64,000 nt of DNA, taken from NCBI RefSeq assembly GCF_017569925.1, contig NZ_CP050854.1:1798001-1862000 (forward strand). The letters run 5' to 3'. Of the stretch, positions 52,290-62,506 are shown one piece after another (within the stretch, counting starts at the first letter, position 1; each line of letters begins with the position of its first letter). Source of the stretch: Brenneria izadpanahii (GTDB taxonomy: Bacteria; Pseudomonadota; Gammaproteobacteria; Enterobacterales; Enterobacteriaceae). Both the position numbers and the translations under genes were made by a program. The notes under the pieces are model-generated. The model was not told the DNA's origin. It did no database searches and saw only the letters and a list, made by a program, of their open reading frames with translations.

Positions 52290-52950
52290 ATTGATATAAT
52301 TATTAAATTTATATCAATGGAATCTATAAATTTTTTATACGAAATTTTTTAATTCCCAGTACCAGACTTCTATGCAGTTAAAAACAAGCAAAGTGGCATT
52401 GATGCATATTGGCGCTCAGAGGCAAGGAGATTGATATGACTGTCTCCATAGCCAGTAATGACATTGAAAAAGATAATTCCTATTTTATTTCTCAATTCGC
52501 GGGGAGCCTGATTTGCATCTGTATATAATTCGGCTTTGCTAAAAATATTATCTTTATATAATTTGTCTGCTAATAATTTAGTACTGGATTCTATTTTTTC
52601 TCTTTATAGATCTTTTTAATCGGAATTTTCCCTTGGATGGAGATATTGCATTTCAATAATGCCAAACTCATCTTGGCTGTGCAAGTATTTTGATAACGCT
52701 GATTTTTTCTGATTAATTCATTGTAGTCATAACTTATTTTTGTGTATATATTTTTATACGCAACAAAATGGGCGTTATTATCCTTGGATAGATAGTGAAT
52801 TTTTTATTTTTTCATATAATGATTTCATCACATTTCCCTCTCTTCTGCATTAGGGTTCCGTGTTTTATTAAGATTTAAATTATGATGTTTAATTATACCT
52901 ATTCATACGTGATTTTTTAATTTATATCGATGTTGTTAATTTGACGTTTT
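52290..52950 (-). pseudogene. Decayed coding stretch upstream of hcp
   Basis: No intact frame, but the minus strand holds coding-like fragments broken by many stops: YLHSQDEFGIIEMQYLHP in the middle and SPRELRNKIGIIFFNVITGY followed by GDSHINLLASERQ near the end. The last piece faintly recalls outer-membrane phospholipase A ends (GYGES...), which is a weak guess. It sits where an effector of the Tai4/Hcp module would be expected. Confidence 0.4.
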
Positions 52951-52952
52951 TA

Positions 52953-53393
52953 TTACGGATTATCCTGATACCAGGTATGGTCAGGATCGCCGTTAATAAC
53001 CTCGCGAGATAATTTATCCAGCTCCGGGCTGTGATAAAGGCGAAGGCAGTTTAACGTGACGCCTTTGGTATCCGGGCCTACCTCGAGGTGTGCCGGATTA
53101 TAGGTGGACTTGAATTTATCGATAAGCGCATTCACTTTCTGCTCGCCGTTTTCAGCATCAAAGGGCATCCATTCTTCCATCGCATTTGCTATTCTGGCCG
53201 CATCTAGAGAAAAGAGAGTGTCTTCTGTCGACACCTGTGAAATACACCGAGCTAAAGCCAGTTCTTTAACCACCTGTTGATAAGGCATTTTTTTTATAAA
53301 ATCGACAGGATCAAAGGGTGTTTTACTAACGACCTGAAAAGATGCGCATAATAATCCAGATAACAGTAGTGAAAATGCGATTCGTCTTTTCAT
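52953..53393 (-). CDS. Tai4-like periplasmic amidase immunity protein
   Basis: 146 aa with signal peptide (KRRIAFSLLLSGLLCASFQV). Tai4-type features: ELALARCISQVSTED, ANAMEEWMPFDAENGEQK, GVTLNCLRLYHSPELDKL with paired Cys. ATG 53393 has GGAG five bases upstream; the open frame to 53513 is actually the tail of a tae4 remnant. Located directly downstream of that remnant, its former effector. Confidence 0.8.
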   Translation of the reverse strand: MKRRIAFSLLLSGLLCASFQVVSKTPFDPVDFIKKMPYQQVVKELALARCISQVSTEDTLFSLDAARIANAMEEWMPFDAENGEQKVNALIDKFKSTYNPAHLEVGPDTKGVTLNCLRLYHSPELDKLSREVINGDPDHTWYQDNP

Positions 53394-53399
53394 GGAAAC

Positions 53400-53767
53400 T
53401 CCCCCAAAAATCGCCTTGTTTGTTGGATAATTAACATTGGTAACATTGAAGTAGCAATGATCGGAACAAAGGCTGTTATTCCATAACGTCGCATGCCATT
53501 GGCATCGCCCCAACCGGAAACTTCAAATAAGATCGTTCCATTCTGATTTTTAGCTGCTCAACAGGTAATTGCGAATTGCGTTTCACCATTCCGCTGATGG
53601 CGTTTTTCACTTTACCGATCGGAACGTTAGGATCATAGATCTGTTTTATTGCCGCCTACGCTGTAATAAAACCGGGTCTTATTCCCATCGTTTTTCGCGC
53701 CTACTTTATCTTGATCCAGGGGATAGGGTAGGAGCCGAATTAGTACAGCTCCGTAACCATTATTATA
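53400..53767 (-). pseudogene. Tae4-type amidase effector remnant
   Basis: Fragments in three frames together resemble the C-terminal half of Tae4 L-amidases: LDQDKVGAKNDGNKTRFYYS, then NGTILFEVSGWGDANG, then HATLWNNSLCSDHCYF. The last two correspond to the Tae4 GWxxxxGHxTLWNG region bearing the catalytic His. At least two frameshifts and loss of the 5' half show decay. It abuts tssC and precedes the Tai4 immunity gene, the order of intact amidase modules in Serratia. Confidence 0.7.
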
Positions 53768-55267
53768 TTACGCGTCTTTCGCCTTTAGTGATGGCAGCTT
53801 GGAAACCAGCCGCAAAGAAACGGTCAAGCCTTCCAACTGGTAATGCGGACGCAGGAAGAACTTGGCTGCATAGTAACCCGGACTGTCTTCAATTTCCTCC
53901 ACCTGCACTTCGGCGGCGGCCAGCGGTTTACGGGATTTGGTTTCCTGAGAGGAGTTGGCTGGATCGCCGTCAACGTAGTTCATTACCCAGTCATTCAGCC
54001 AACGCTCCATTTCATCACGCTCACGGAAAGAACCAATCTTGTCGCGTACGATGCATTTGAGGTAGTGCGCAAAGCGACAGCAGGCGAACAAATAGGGTAG
54101 GCGTGCCGCCAGACGCGCGTTGGCTGTGGCGTCGGAGTCGAGGTATTCCGCCGGCTTCTGTAGTGACTGAGCGCCGATAAAGGCGGCAAAGTCCGAGTTT
54201 TTACGATGCACCAGCGGCATAAAGCCGTTCTTTGCCAGTTCCGCTTCACGACGATCGCTGATGGCGATTTCAGTCGGACATTTCATGTCTACGCCGCCGT
54301 CATCGCTTGGAAAAGTATGGCAGGGCAGGTTTTCCACCGAACCGCCTGATTCGACGCCGCGGATGGAAGTACACCAACCGAATTCTTTAAACGACCGGTT
54401 AATGTTGGCTGCCATCGCATAGGCGGCGTTAGTCCATGTGTAGTTGCTGTGGTTCGCGCTATCGGTTTCTTCTTCAAAATCGAAACTGTCAACAGGGTTG
54501 GTACGAACGCCATATGGCAGGCGCGCCAGAAAACGCGGCATCACCAGGCCAAGATATCGAGCGTCTTCGGACTCACGCAGGCTGCGCCAGGCTGCGTACT
54601 CGGTGTTTTGGAAAATTTTTGTCAGGTCACGCGGGTTCGCCAATTCCTGCCAGGATTCCATCTGCATGATGCTTGGGGCGGTACCGGCAATAAACGGGCA
54701 GTGACTCGCGGAACCAATACGCGCCATCTCGCCCAGTAATTCCACATCCTGCGGACTGTGGTCGAAATAGTAATCACCCACCAGGCAGCCAAATGGTTCG
54801 CCGCCGAACTGGCCGTATTCTTCTTCGTAGATTTTTTTGAAGATTGGGCTCTGATCCCAGCCTACGCCTTTGTGGCGTTTTAAGGTTCGGCCGAGTTCCT
54901 GCTTGGAGATGCTCATAAAGCGAATTTTTAACATCTCATCGGTTTCAGTATTACTGACCAGATAGTTCAGCCCCCGCCAGGCGCTTTCCAGTTTCTGGAA
55001 CTCTTCGTGGTGGATAATCTGATTAACCTGTTGGGAAAGTTTCTCATCGATACCGGCAATCAGATTCTGAATAGTACGATAGACATCGGATGAAACGGTC
55101 ACCGTATTTTCCAGCGCTTGTTGGGCCAGTGTTTTCACTGCGCTTTCTACTGCTGAACGTGCCTGATCTGTCTTCGGTCGAAACTCTTTATTAAGCAGTG
55201 TGCTGAACTCATCTTCACTGAATGTTTTCTGTGATGGCTGAGTCTGTGGTTGATAAGAATTGCTCAT
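53768..55267 (-). CDS. tssC: TssC, large T6SS sheath protein
   Basis: A 499-aa EvpB/VC_A0108 family sheath subunit. Features: LIAGIDEKLSQQVNQIIHHE, FQKLESAWRGLNYLV, GEMARIGSASHCPFIAGTAP, and a C-terminal SPGYYAAKFFLRPHYQLEGL. It forms the contractile sheath with TssB, whose gene ends three bases upstream. Confidence 0.95.
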   Translation of the reverse strand: MSNSYQPQTQPSQKTFSEDEFSTLLNKEFRPKTDQARSAVESAVKTLAQQALENTVTVSSDVYRTIQNLIAGIDEKLSQQVNQIIHHEEFQKLESAWRGLNYLVSNTETDEMLKIRFMSISKQELGRTLKRHKGVGWDQSPIFKKIYEEEYGQFGGEPFGCLVGDYYFDHSPQDVELLGEMARIGSASHCPFIAGTAPSIMQMESWQELANPRDLTKIFQNTEYAAWRSLRESEDARYLGLVMPRFLARLPYGVRTNPVDSFDFEEETDSANHSNYTWTNAAYAMAANINRSFKEFGWCTSIRGVESGGSVENLPCHTFPSDDGGVDMKCPTEIAISDRREAELAKNGFMPLVHRKNSDFAAFIGAQSLQKPAEYLDSDATANARLAARLPYLFACCRFAHYLKCIVRDKIGSFRERDEMERWLNDWVMNYVDGDPANSSQETKSRKPLAAAEVQVEEIEDSPGYYAAKFFLRPHYQLEGLTVSLRLVSKLPSLKAKDA

Positions 55268-55270
55268 TGG

Positions 55271-55798
55271 TTACTCCTCATTACCTTTTTGCGTGTTATC
55301 ACCGTTGGGCAACTGGCTCAGCGCTTTGAGCAGCGTCGGATCCTGAAGGACTTTGGTAATCAGTTCTTCCGCGCCGTTTTTGCCATCCATGTAGGTCAGT
55401 AGGTTGGAAAGCTGAGTACGAGCTTCGAGCAGTTTATTCAATGGCTCGACCTTGCGAGCTATGGCATCCGGCTGAAAATCCTCCATGCTTTCAAAGGTCA
55501 GTTCGACGTTAATCTTGCCATCTTCTGTCAACGTATTATCGACCTGGTAAGCGACGCGCGGTTTTAATGCCTTCATGCGTTCGTCAAAATTATCTATATC
55601 AATATCAAGGAACTTGCGTTCATCAATCGATGGCAGCGGGTCGACGGGCTTTCCTGCCAGATCGGCCATGACGCCCATGACAAACGGCAGTTGAATTTTG
55701 CGTTCCGCGCCGTAAATCTCTACGTCGTACTCAATTTGTACGCGTGGCGCGCGATTTCGGGCGATAAATTTTTGCCCACTGGATTTATTGATTGGCAT
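55271..55798 (-). CDS. tssB: TssB, small T6SS sheath protein
   Basis: 175 aa, ImpB family: SSGQKFIARNRAPRVQIEYD, LPFVMGVMADLAGKPVDPLP, ERKFLDIDIDNFDERMKALK. ATG 55798 has GGAG six bases upstream; the longer frame to 55810 has no better site. Coupled to tssC. The N-terminal helix is the binding site for TagJ in related systems. Confidence 0.95.
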   Translation of the reverse strand: MPINKSSGQKFIARNRAPRVQIEYDVEIYGAERKIQLPFVMGVMADLAGKPVDPLPSIDERKFLDIDIDNFDERMKALKPRVAYQVDNTLTEDGKINVELTFESMEDFQPDAIARKVEPLNKLLEARTQLSNLLTYMDGKNGAEELITKVLQDPTLLKALSQLPNGDNTQKGNEE

Positions 55799-55875
55799 GA
55801 TGTTCTCCATTGGATATGCGCGTTGAAAGTCTGGCGGCAGGCGTCAACGCCTACCGCCATTACGGGCGGACGCAG

Positions 55876-56889
55876 CTATTCGCGGCGTCCAAAGATATTT
55901 TCCAGTTGATTGACACCGTCCGGCGCCAGGTCGCGAATAATGTCCATAAAGTTCATTTCAATTAGCCGCTGCACGCGCTCGATAATCTGCGGGGCAGGGT
56001 GGCTGGGTTCGTGCAGGACAAAGTACTGTTTCACTTTCTCCAGCATCAATTGCGCATCCTCTCGGGAGCGAACCTGCGCGGAACGCCAGTCTCCTTCTCC
56101 AAGCGGGACGGAAACGGTCGCGGCAGGTTGAGTTTCCTGTTTCATCTCCGGCCCCCTTGTAGGGATTAAGGTCGAGATATCGGTAGTCTGACAAGAAGCG
56201 GCGATAGTACTGACGAGTTTTCTCAATTGTTCCATCTCTGGGACTCCGGTCTCGCCCAAACGCTCGGTAAGTATCTCGCAAATGGTCTTAAGCCGTTCAT
56301 CGATCAACTGGATGGCTTCGATGCCCGGCTGGTTGCTGCTGGCCAGCTCATCCAACAGGCGTGCCCGCCCACCAGGGTAGTCGGGGCATTCGGTTTTGCT
56401 ACCGTCGAGCAATGACAGGGCGTCACGCAGGGTGATTTCATCCGCGGCGTTGCGCAGCAGCTTGGCCTGGCGCAGCGTGGCTGTTAATGCCGATTTGTCG
56501 CTAAGCGCGGCTAGCGCATTGATGCGGTAAAAAGGATCGCGTTCACCGTACTCTTCCAACTGCGGATAGAGCGTTTCCCAGTAGAGTAATAACGCCTTCT
56601 GGATAAGTAGTAATCCGTCGGCGTAACCGGGCAGACCGCGGCGTTTTGTCCAGGCATGGGTCAATGTGAGCATGACCCGTAAATCTTTAGTACGCGAGAG
56701 CAGAGAGATGGCGAGCTTCTCAACTTTAGTCCAGTCAGCGGGTTCTGCCGGGATAATAGTATCGCCGAATTGCTGCTCGGTTTTACCCTGACTAGCCTGT
56801 TCCATGGCTTGAAAGTCGGCATCGTATTCAAGATTTTCCCCACACGGTTTTTCCGCTGTCACCGGGGTGAGAAAAGTTTCAATATCCAT
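55876..56889 (-). CDS. tssA: TssA, T6SS cap/initiation protein (ImpA_N family)
   Basis: 337 aa. The ImpA N-terminal domain is clear: EKPCGENLEYDADFQAMEQA, KVEKLAISLLSRTKDLRVML, YADGLLLIQKALLLYWETLY. The C-terminal part is a shorter VasJ-type region (SREDAQLMLEKVKQYFVLHE, RLIEMNFMDIIRDLAPDG). TssA starts and guides tube/sheath growth. ATG 56889 has AGGAG five bases before it. Confidence 0.9.
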   Translation of the reverse strand: MDIETFLTPVTAEKPCGENLEYDADFQAMEQASQGKTEQQFGDTIIPAEPADWTKVEKLAISLLSRTKDLRVMLTLTHAWTKRRGLPGYADGLLLIQKALLLYWETLYPQLEEYGERDPFYRINALAALSDKSALTATLRQAKLLRNAADEITLRDALSLLDGSKTECPDYPGGRARLLDELASSNQPGIEAIQLIDERLKTICEILTERLGETGVPEMEQLRKLVSTIAASCQTTDISTLIPTRGPEMKQETQPAATVSVPLGEGDWRSAQVRSREDAQLMLEKVKQYFVLHEPSHPAPQIIERVQRLIEMNFMDIIRDLAPDGVNQLENIFGRRE

Positions 56890-56904
56890 TCGCACTCCTG
56901 CGGT

Positions 56905-57612
56905 TTATTCAAACATTGGTGGATAGAGTCCATGACGGCCGGGCCGGGCGCCGCCGGCGGGGTCGAATAATAGTGAAAAGAGTTGTCCGGTGAAGTTGCC
57001 GCTATGGACATGGGTATAGAGCGGATAGCCGTCGCTGCGGTTAGTCCACCAGAAACTGGTCTGGCGCTGCGGGTCAAAACAGTCGCTGGCCTGACACCAA
57101 CTCAGATTGGCGGGGGGAGATTCATAGCCGATAACATCCAGAATCTCTGAACGAGACTCCTGTTTGGGGATGGTCGGTGCCGGGATGGCAAGCAGCGTTC
57201 GGTCAAGTTGTTCGGCTGAATAGACATTATGTACGGCATGGAGGAGGGTACGTCCCAGTTGCTGATACCAATCGCCAGCCATTGCCAGTATCTGAGGTGA
57301 CCATTCCGCGGGATTAAAAGCACACAGCGCACACACTGGATATTGACGGCCTACGCTGTCGCGGCCGGGCAATAGGCAGCCTATCTGTACCTGCTGGCCG
57401 CCGAGCATTGGCGGCACCACGAAATTCCACACCGGCGCGTTGCCGAATTGGCGGCTGCCGGCGGCGCGTTCTTCGTCTTTTCGCCAGTTCATCAGTCCTA
57501 TCTGAAACCAGTGAGACCACTGGCGCAATAGCGCATCGGGGAACCGGCGCTGTAAGAAGTCGCCGGCACTGGGTAATTTTCCGTACCAGCTAATCACAGG
57601 ATAGTTACTCAT
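56905..57612 (-). CDS. tagF: TagF, T6SS post-translational repressor
   Basis: 235 aa, TagF family (ISWYGKLPSAGDFLQRRFP, WSHWFQIGLMNWRKDE, WNFVVPPMLGGQQVQIGCLL). TagF holds the T6SS inactive through Fha. It has no PppA fusion here, in agreement with a separate pppA gene. ATG 57612 has AAGGA seven bases upstream; the open frame to 57639 overlaps the tssM stop. Confidence 0.9.
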   Translation of the reverse strand: MSNYPVISWYGKLPSAGDFLQRRFPDALLRQWSHWFQIGLMNWRKDEERAAGSRQFGNAPVWNFVVPPMLGGQQVQIGCLLPGRDSVGRQYPVCALCAFNPAEWSPQILAMAGDWYQQLGRTLLHAVHNVYSAEQLDRTLLAIPAPTIPKQESRSEILDVIGYESPPANLSWCQASDCFDPQRQTSFWWTNRSDGYPLYTHVHSGNFTGQLFSLLFDPAGGARPGRHGLYPPMFE

Positions 57613-57629
57613 AGTCCGTTCCTTTGCGG

Positions 57630-60600
57630 TTATGGGCATACGAAACCGGGAAGCTGGAAGGGGTTGCGGATGCTGTTTGGTACAAATTCCAGCGTTACCT
57701 GATGTCCGTCAACCGTGAAAGTGGCCTGACGGCTAAGATTGTTGCCAGGTGTGATACGTGCGCGGTCGAAGAAACGGTTCAGTGCCCAGGAGCCATTGGT
57801 TACCAGCGTTGAGGTCGTCCCATTGGTGAGCCCCAACTGCATCCGTACCTGGTTGGTTCCGCCCGGCCCGGGCCAGCTTACCAACTGAACCGCCTGCGGG
57901 CCATGGCTGTAGCGCAACTGTTGACCATCCACATCCAGCGTCAGATTAAGAATGGTATTATCCATACGAACTGTGCGCACGGTGACCCGATAGGATGGTG
58001 TGGCCGTACCGTTGGCGAAAAAAGCGTCGCGAATAGATTGCGCCTGCTGGAATGGGCGCAATAGGTTTTCACTGCCGGGCAGCGTTTTGCCATCAATACC
58101 TGGTGTAAAGCGCCAGCTCTGCTGGGTGGTATCGACCTTGTTGGTTAGGTTGTCGCGAAAAAAGGAGTCCATCAATCCGGTTCCCGGCGCAAACATGCGC
58201 GCCAAATCGTCCGGCGTTACGTCATTGTTGGCTGAGCGAACCAACGGGTAGCGCCCGGCAATAGCCTGACGACAGAAGCTGCCTACTTCAACGCTGATAC
58301 GTTTACGGATATTTTCAAGATTCCGGCGCTGAGTATCGCTGCTTGCTCCGACCGCCATGCTGCTGAACATTCCCTGCAACTCGCTTGGCAGACGACCTGC
58401 GCTGGCCTGTAAATTGCTGATGGCGTCATTTCCTGGCGCATTCAGCCCGCTGTTCGCCGCGTCCTGGACGGCGGTAAGGTAGCGGTAAAGATCGTCGACC
58501 TGCTTGAGAAAATCGTCGAATACGATAGTTTTGCTGCCTTTCTCCAGTGGTTTTGCCAGTTCAATTATCGGGGCATAGTGATCGGTGACCAGCTGCTCCG
58601 GCGTTTGTGCGCCAGCAGCGGCTATCGGCGTATTGTCGTGATTGTTAAACAACGTTTCCAGAGTACGAGAGGGGGTATTGCTGTTTTGCAAGGATGGATC
58701 CTGTTCCGCCTCGTTTGTCGTTGTACGAGCAACCGTCAACACTTTGCCGAGGTTGATGACCAACCTGCGTAGCGGTGAGTTATTGCTGGAAATCAGCCGA
58801 ATAGTATTGATACGCTGCGAGAGGTCGGAACTATTATTGAGCTGAATATCGGCTAGGAAACTGTCCCAGTTGACGATGAAGTCCCGCATATAAAGCTGGC
58901 GGACTGCGCTATCGGTTTGCTGCTTATCTTCCTGTAGCTCATTCATGCCCAGCACCCAGATGTCGTCCTTACGTAAAGCGGCGATTACGCTGTCGATCTG
59001 GCCGTTGAAGCTGTTCCAGTAGCCATCGGGCGTATATAGGCCCGGTACGCCGTCACTGATGGGTTTGCCGCTTTTTCGGGAAAATGCCAATTCACTTTGC
59101 GGACCGGCGAGCGTTGTCAAAGAAACTGGGCGTAGGCTTTCATCATGTACCAGTAAACGCTTCAGGCGACCGTATACGCGAGTCGACAACGGATTCTGCT
59201 TGATAAGCGCCTGGTGGCGACTGATTAATGCCTCTTCTTTAGCATAAGGCGATGACTGAATCTGCGGCTCCAGCAATTGCGCTAGGTGCTGCTCCAATTG
59301 GCTAAGCTGCGCTTGGGTCACATTTTGCGGCAGATTGCGCCGCAGATTGAGCATTACCCAAGAATGCAGAAATTTGCCGTCATAATGTTTAGGCTGGTAA
59401 AGCATTTGGTAGGCTTTGAGCGCTTCGTAACTGTATTCCACGTCGCTGCCGTTGTCGTTACGCAACCAGGCGGTGATGTGTTGAGTAACCGCCGGCAGCA
59501 GTAACTGCTGTAAAGATTTTTGGTAGAGAGACTGTGACGCATTGCTGATGTCATCGCCTCGATACAATCCCATACGTCGAGTTAGCGGAGGATCGTTAAC
59601 GTTGAACGCCGTACTTGCTGGAAGATCGATGAGGCTGTTGAGAAGCGGTAGCAAATTGAACAGATCCTGTTGATTATGTTCCTGGAGCATCTTGCTCTGC
59701 TGCGCGACTTCCGGAATTTTTGCTTGAACTTCGTCAAGATAGTTATTGTTTTGCTTGTAACTGATTAGCCACAGGGCGCCGCTCACGACCAGCAGCGTCA
59801 GAAGCGCTGCATAACCGAACCAGATAATCGCGTGACTGCGTAATTCCCACCAGCGATTTTGCCCCGCGATACCAGCCTCTTGAAAAATGACGTTTTGTAG
59901 CAGGTTTTTAATAAAGAAGCTCTGCCCCTTGCCAGCAGGTATGGGCGCTTCTTTGTTGACGGAATCCCAATTGTCGCCATCCGTGTTGTTTGCCGGTAGT
60001 GAAAGGGCGCGGTTGAGTTCGCCCATCACACGGTCAAACGGTAGCCCTTCCTGAGTTCCGCTTGCCAAATAGATCCCGCGTGGTGAGAATTCGGTTTCAA
60101 AATTAGAACGCGCAAATACGGTGTTTAGGTAGTCTGTGAGCAATGGACGCAGAGCGGCGAACTCTTGCGGGAAGAGGAACATCTCTGCTCGTGTTTTGGT
60201 ATCTCGTTCTTGGAGTAGATTATCCGGCAGGCCGGCATCCAGGCGCTGTTGCAGCAGCGAAAACTCCTGCATGAAAGCGCCCATGAAATCAAAATCGGCC
60301 TGCTTTGAGCGTTCCCACGGGAAAGTAAAGCCCCAGATTTGATCACGCTGTGTTTTATCAAAACTCGCGAAATAAGACCGGAAACCTTTCAGTAGGTCTG
60401 CTTTGGTGACCAATACGTAAACCGGGAAACGAATACCCAACTGTTCGTGTAATTCCTGTAAGCGTTGACGGAGGTTTAGCGCTTGTTGCTGAGATGCTTC
60501 CAGCGATTGGGTGAGTAGATCGGAAACGCTTATCGTGATAATGACGCCGTTAATCGGCTGGCGGCGTCGGTATTTGCGCAACAGTTCGATAAAGCGTAAC

Positions 60601-61247
60601 CATTCACCGGCATCCTGAGTTTGTTCACTTTCCTGAGTGGTGTAACGCCCTGCGGTATCTAATAAAACCGCTTCGTTGGTGAACCACCAGTCACAGTTAC
60701 GCGTACCGCCTATTCCGCGTAGTGCAGTTTTGCCAAAACGGTCTGCCAGCGGGAACTGCAAGCCGGAATTCATTAATGCGGTTGTTTTACCAGATCCTGG
60801 CGCGCCGATAATCACATACCAGGGTAATTGATAGAGATACTGATTGCTGAAGCGCTGAGTCCACTGAGCGCCACGCTGTGACGTGTTGTTGAAGTGCGCT
60901 TTTTTCAGGATCTCCGCCGCCTCATCAAATCGTTCGGCCAGGATCTGATCTGTATTATTAAGTGGCGCGCGCGCGCCTTTTGGCTGCTCAGGCTGTGCGT
61001 CGTTGAGGTTATCCATGAGGCGGCGGTTGAGCCATGCTCTGTAGATGCGCGGCACGACGTGAGCGTGAACCCAAATGAGATAGATCACCAAGATACCGAT
61101 AATACGGTTCTGCACGGATTCCAGAGGACGGATATCGGCAATAGAAAGCAACGGGCCAATCATCCAGACTACCGCAGCTAGCGCCGTGGCGCCCATAAAG
61201 CCCCAGAGGATACGGTTAGTAATTATTGAAACGAGAATATTCAGCAT
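57630..61247 (-). CDS. tssM: TssM (IcmF) membrane-complex protein
   Basis: 1205 aa. Two N-terminal membrane segments (about residues 12-36 and 47-70), a cytoplasmic NTPase-like domain with Walker A GAPGSGKTTALMNSG (around 150) and ALRGIGGTRNCDWWFTNEAV, a third membrane segment (AIIWFGYAALLTLLVVSGAL, around 480), then the long periplasmic part. It spans the envelope with TssL and TssJ. The ATG is two bases after the tssL stop. Confidence 0.95.
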   Translation of the reverse strand: MLNILVSIITNRILWGFMGATALAAVVWMIGPLLSIADIRPLESVQNRIIGILVIYLIWVHAHVVPRIYRAWLNRRLMDNLNDAQPEQPKGARAPLNNTDQILAERFDEAAEILKKAHFNNTSQRGAQWTQRFSNQYLYQLPWYVIIGAPGSGKTTALMNSGLQFPLADRFGKTALRGIGGTRNCDWWFTNEAVLLDTAGRYTTQESEQTQDAGEWLRFIELLRKYRRRQPINGVIITISVSDLLTQSLEASQQQALNLRQRLQELHEQLGIRFPVYVLVTKADLLKGFRSYFASFDKTQRDQIWGFTFPWERSKQADFDFMGAFMQEFSLLQQRLDAGLPDNLLQERDTKTRAEMFLFPQEFAALRPLLTDYLNTVFARSNFETEFSPRGIYLASGTQEGLPFDRVMGELNRALSLPANNTDGDNWDSVNKEAPIPAGKGQSFFIKNLLQNVIFQEAGIAGQNRWWELRSHAIIWFGYAALLTLLVVSGALWLISYKQNNNYLDEVQAKIPEVAQQSKMLQEHNQQDLFNLLPLLNSLIDLPASTAFNVNDPPLTRRMGLYRGDDISNASQSLYQKSLQQLLLPAVTQHITAWLRNDNGSDVEYSYEALKAYQMLYQPKHYDGKFLHSWVMLNLRRNLPQNVTQAQLSQLEQHLAQLLEPQIQSSPYAKEEALISRHQALIKQNPLSTRVYGRLKRLLVHDESLRPVSLTTLAGPQSELAFSRKSGKPISDGVPGLYTPDGYWNSFNGQIDSVIAALRKDDIWVLGMNELQEDKQQTDSAVRQLYMRDFIVNWDSFLADIQLNNSSDLSQRINTIRLISSNNSPLRRLVINLGKVLTVARTTTNEAEQDPSLQNSNTPSRTLETLFNNHDNTPIAAAGAQTPEQLVTDHYAPIIELAKPLEKGSKTIVFDDFLKQVDDLYRYLTAVQDAANSGLNAPGNDAISNLQASAGRLPSELQGMFSSMAVGASSDTQRRNLENIRKRISVEVGSFCRQAIAGRYPLVRSANNDVTPDDLARMFAPGTGLMDSFFRDNLTNKVDTTQQSWRFTPGIDGKTLPGSENLLRPFQQAQSIRDAFFANGTATPSYRVTVRTVRMDNTILNLTLDVDGQQLRYSHGPQAVQLVSWPGPGGTNQVRMQLGLTNGTTSTLVTNGSWALNRFFDRARITPGNNLSRQATFTVDGHQVTLEFVPNSIRNPFQLPGFVCP

Positions 61248-61249
61248 CC

Positions 61250-62488
61250 TTAATTTCCTTGCACTAATCCGTTCAGCTCGGCCTGAGTGTTTTCAGCCGA
61301 TACCAGCAGGGTGATTTCCACTCGGCGGTTACGTGCGCGGTTTTCAGCGGAATCGTTCGGGGCGACCGGGTTCATCTCGCCACGTCCCTCGGCCTTTACA
61401 CGATCAGGGTGTGAAAGATGTTTTTGCAGCATTTTCAGCACTGACTCGGCGCGGGAAAGCGACAATTCGTAGTTTGAAGCGAAACGCGCACTGCGGATGG
61501 GCACGTTATCACTGTAACCAACCACCAGAATTTTGCCGCTGACGTTGTTCATCGCCTGGGCGATACGATAAATCACCGGTTCGTAGCGATCGCGCACCAC
61601 GGTGGACGCCGAGGCAAAAAGTCCGTCGCCTTTCAGAATGACCACGCTGCGATCTGATTCATCGCGCACTGCCACCAGCCCCGCATCAATTTCCGGACGC
61701 AGGAAACCGCGCAGATCCAACACGGCGGGCAACGGTTCTACAGGGCGTTGAATGCTCACTTCCGGAAGCCTTGTCTGATAAATACTCGCCAACACAGGAT
61801 TTGTTTTATCGCTCAGACGCCAGTTAAGACTGATGTAGAACAGACAACCCAAAAAACCGGCCAGCGTGACGCAGGTCCAGAGCGGTACTACCGGTCTCCA
61901 TAGTTTACGTATTACAGGCTGATCTTCCGGATGCGGCGAAAGGTACGGGGAGTAACTACCGCGAACGCCACGAATCATCTGCCACAGACGCTGTTTAATG
62001 GTGTCCAATTGGGTGCGGCCGTTATCCATTACGCGGTAACGGCCTTCAAAACCAAGGAGCAGACAATAGTTGATAAGCTCCAGTAGCAAGATATGTTCAC
62101 GCGGATTTTGTGAAAGACGAGCCAGCAACTGGAAGAATTTTTCCCCGCCCCAGGTTTCATTGTGGAAGGTCACCAGCAGGCCACTGCCGGACCAGACTCC
62201 GCGGCTGCCCCACGGCGTAAGCGCGGCTGCTTCATCTAGCGCGGTACACAGACAATAGCGTGCGCCGATGATGACTTCGTAAGGAAGCTTCGCTTGTTGG
62301 CAGCGTACCTCGAAGCGGCGGATTTCATCAATCAATCGCTGGCGTAAGCCGCTCAGGTCGTCATGTGAAACAGAGTGGCGAATCTGATGGATAGCATTAA
62401 GTAGCGGGTTGGCAGCCGCAACCAAGGGATTGCCGCCGCTCTCTCCGGAAAAAATAGTGTTTCCGCCGGTAGATTGTCGTTCCTGCAT
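61250..62488 (-). CDS. tssL: TssL (DotU) with C-terminal OmpA-like domain
   Basis: 412 aa. The DotU domain (NPLLNAIHQIRHSVSHDDLS, YCLCTALDEAAALTPWG, WSGSGLLVTFHNETWGGEKF) is followed by one membrane segment (VTLAGFLGCLFYISLNW, about residue 215) and an OmpA/MotB peptidoglycan-binding domain (VVGYSDNVPIRSARFASNYE, SRAESVLKMLQKHLSHP, NRARNRRVEITLLV). This evolved TssL anchors the complex to the cell wall itself. Confidence 0.95.
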   Translation of the reverse strand: MQERQSTGGNTIFSGESGGNPLVAAANPLLNAIHQIRHSVSHDDLSGLRQRLIDEIRRFEVRCQQAKLPYEVIIGARYCLCTALDEAAALTPWGSRGVWSGSGLLVTFHNETWGGEKFFQLLARLSQNPREHILLLELINYCLLLGFEGRYRVMDNGRTQLDTIKQRLWQMIRGVRGSYSPYLSPHPEDQPVIRKLWRPVVPLWTCVTLAGFLGCLFYISLNWRLSDKTNPVLASIYQTRLPEVSIQRPVEPLPAVLDLRGFLRPEIDAGLVAVRDESDRSVVILKGDGLFASASTVVRDRYEPVIYRIAQAMNNVSGKILVVGYSDNVPIRSARFASNYELSLSRAESVLKMLQKHLSHPDRVKAEGRGEMNPVAPNDSAENRARNRRVEITLLVSAENTQAELNGLVQGN

Positions 62489-62506
62489 AGTGAGCTCTCG
62501 TCCTCA

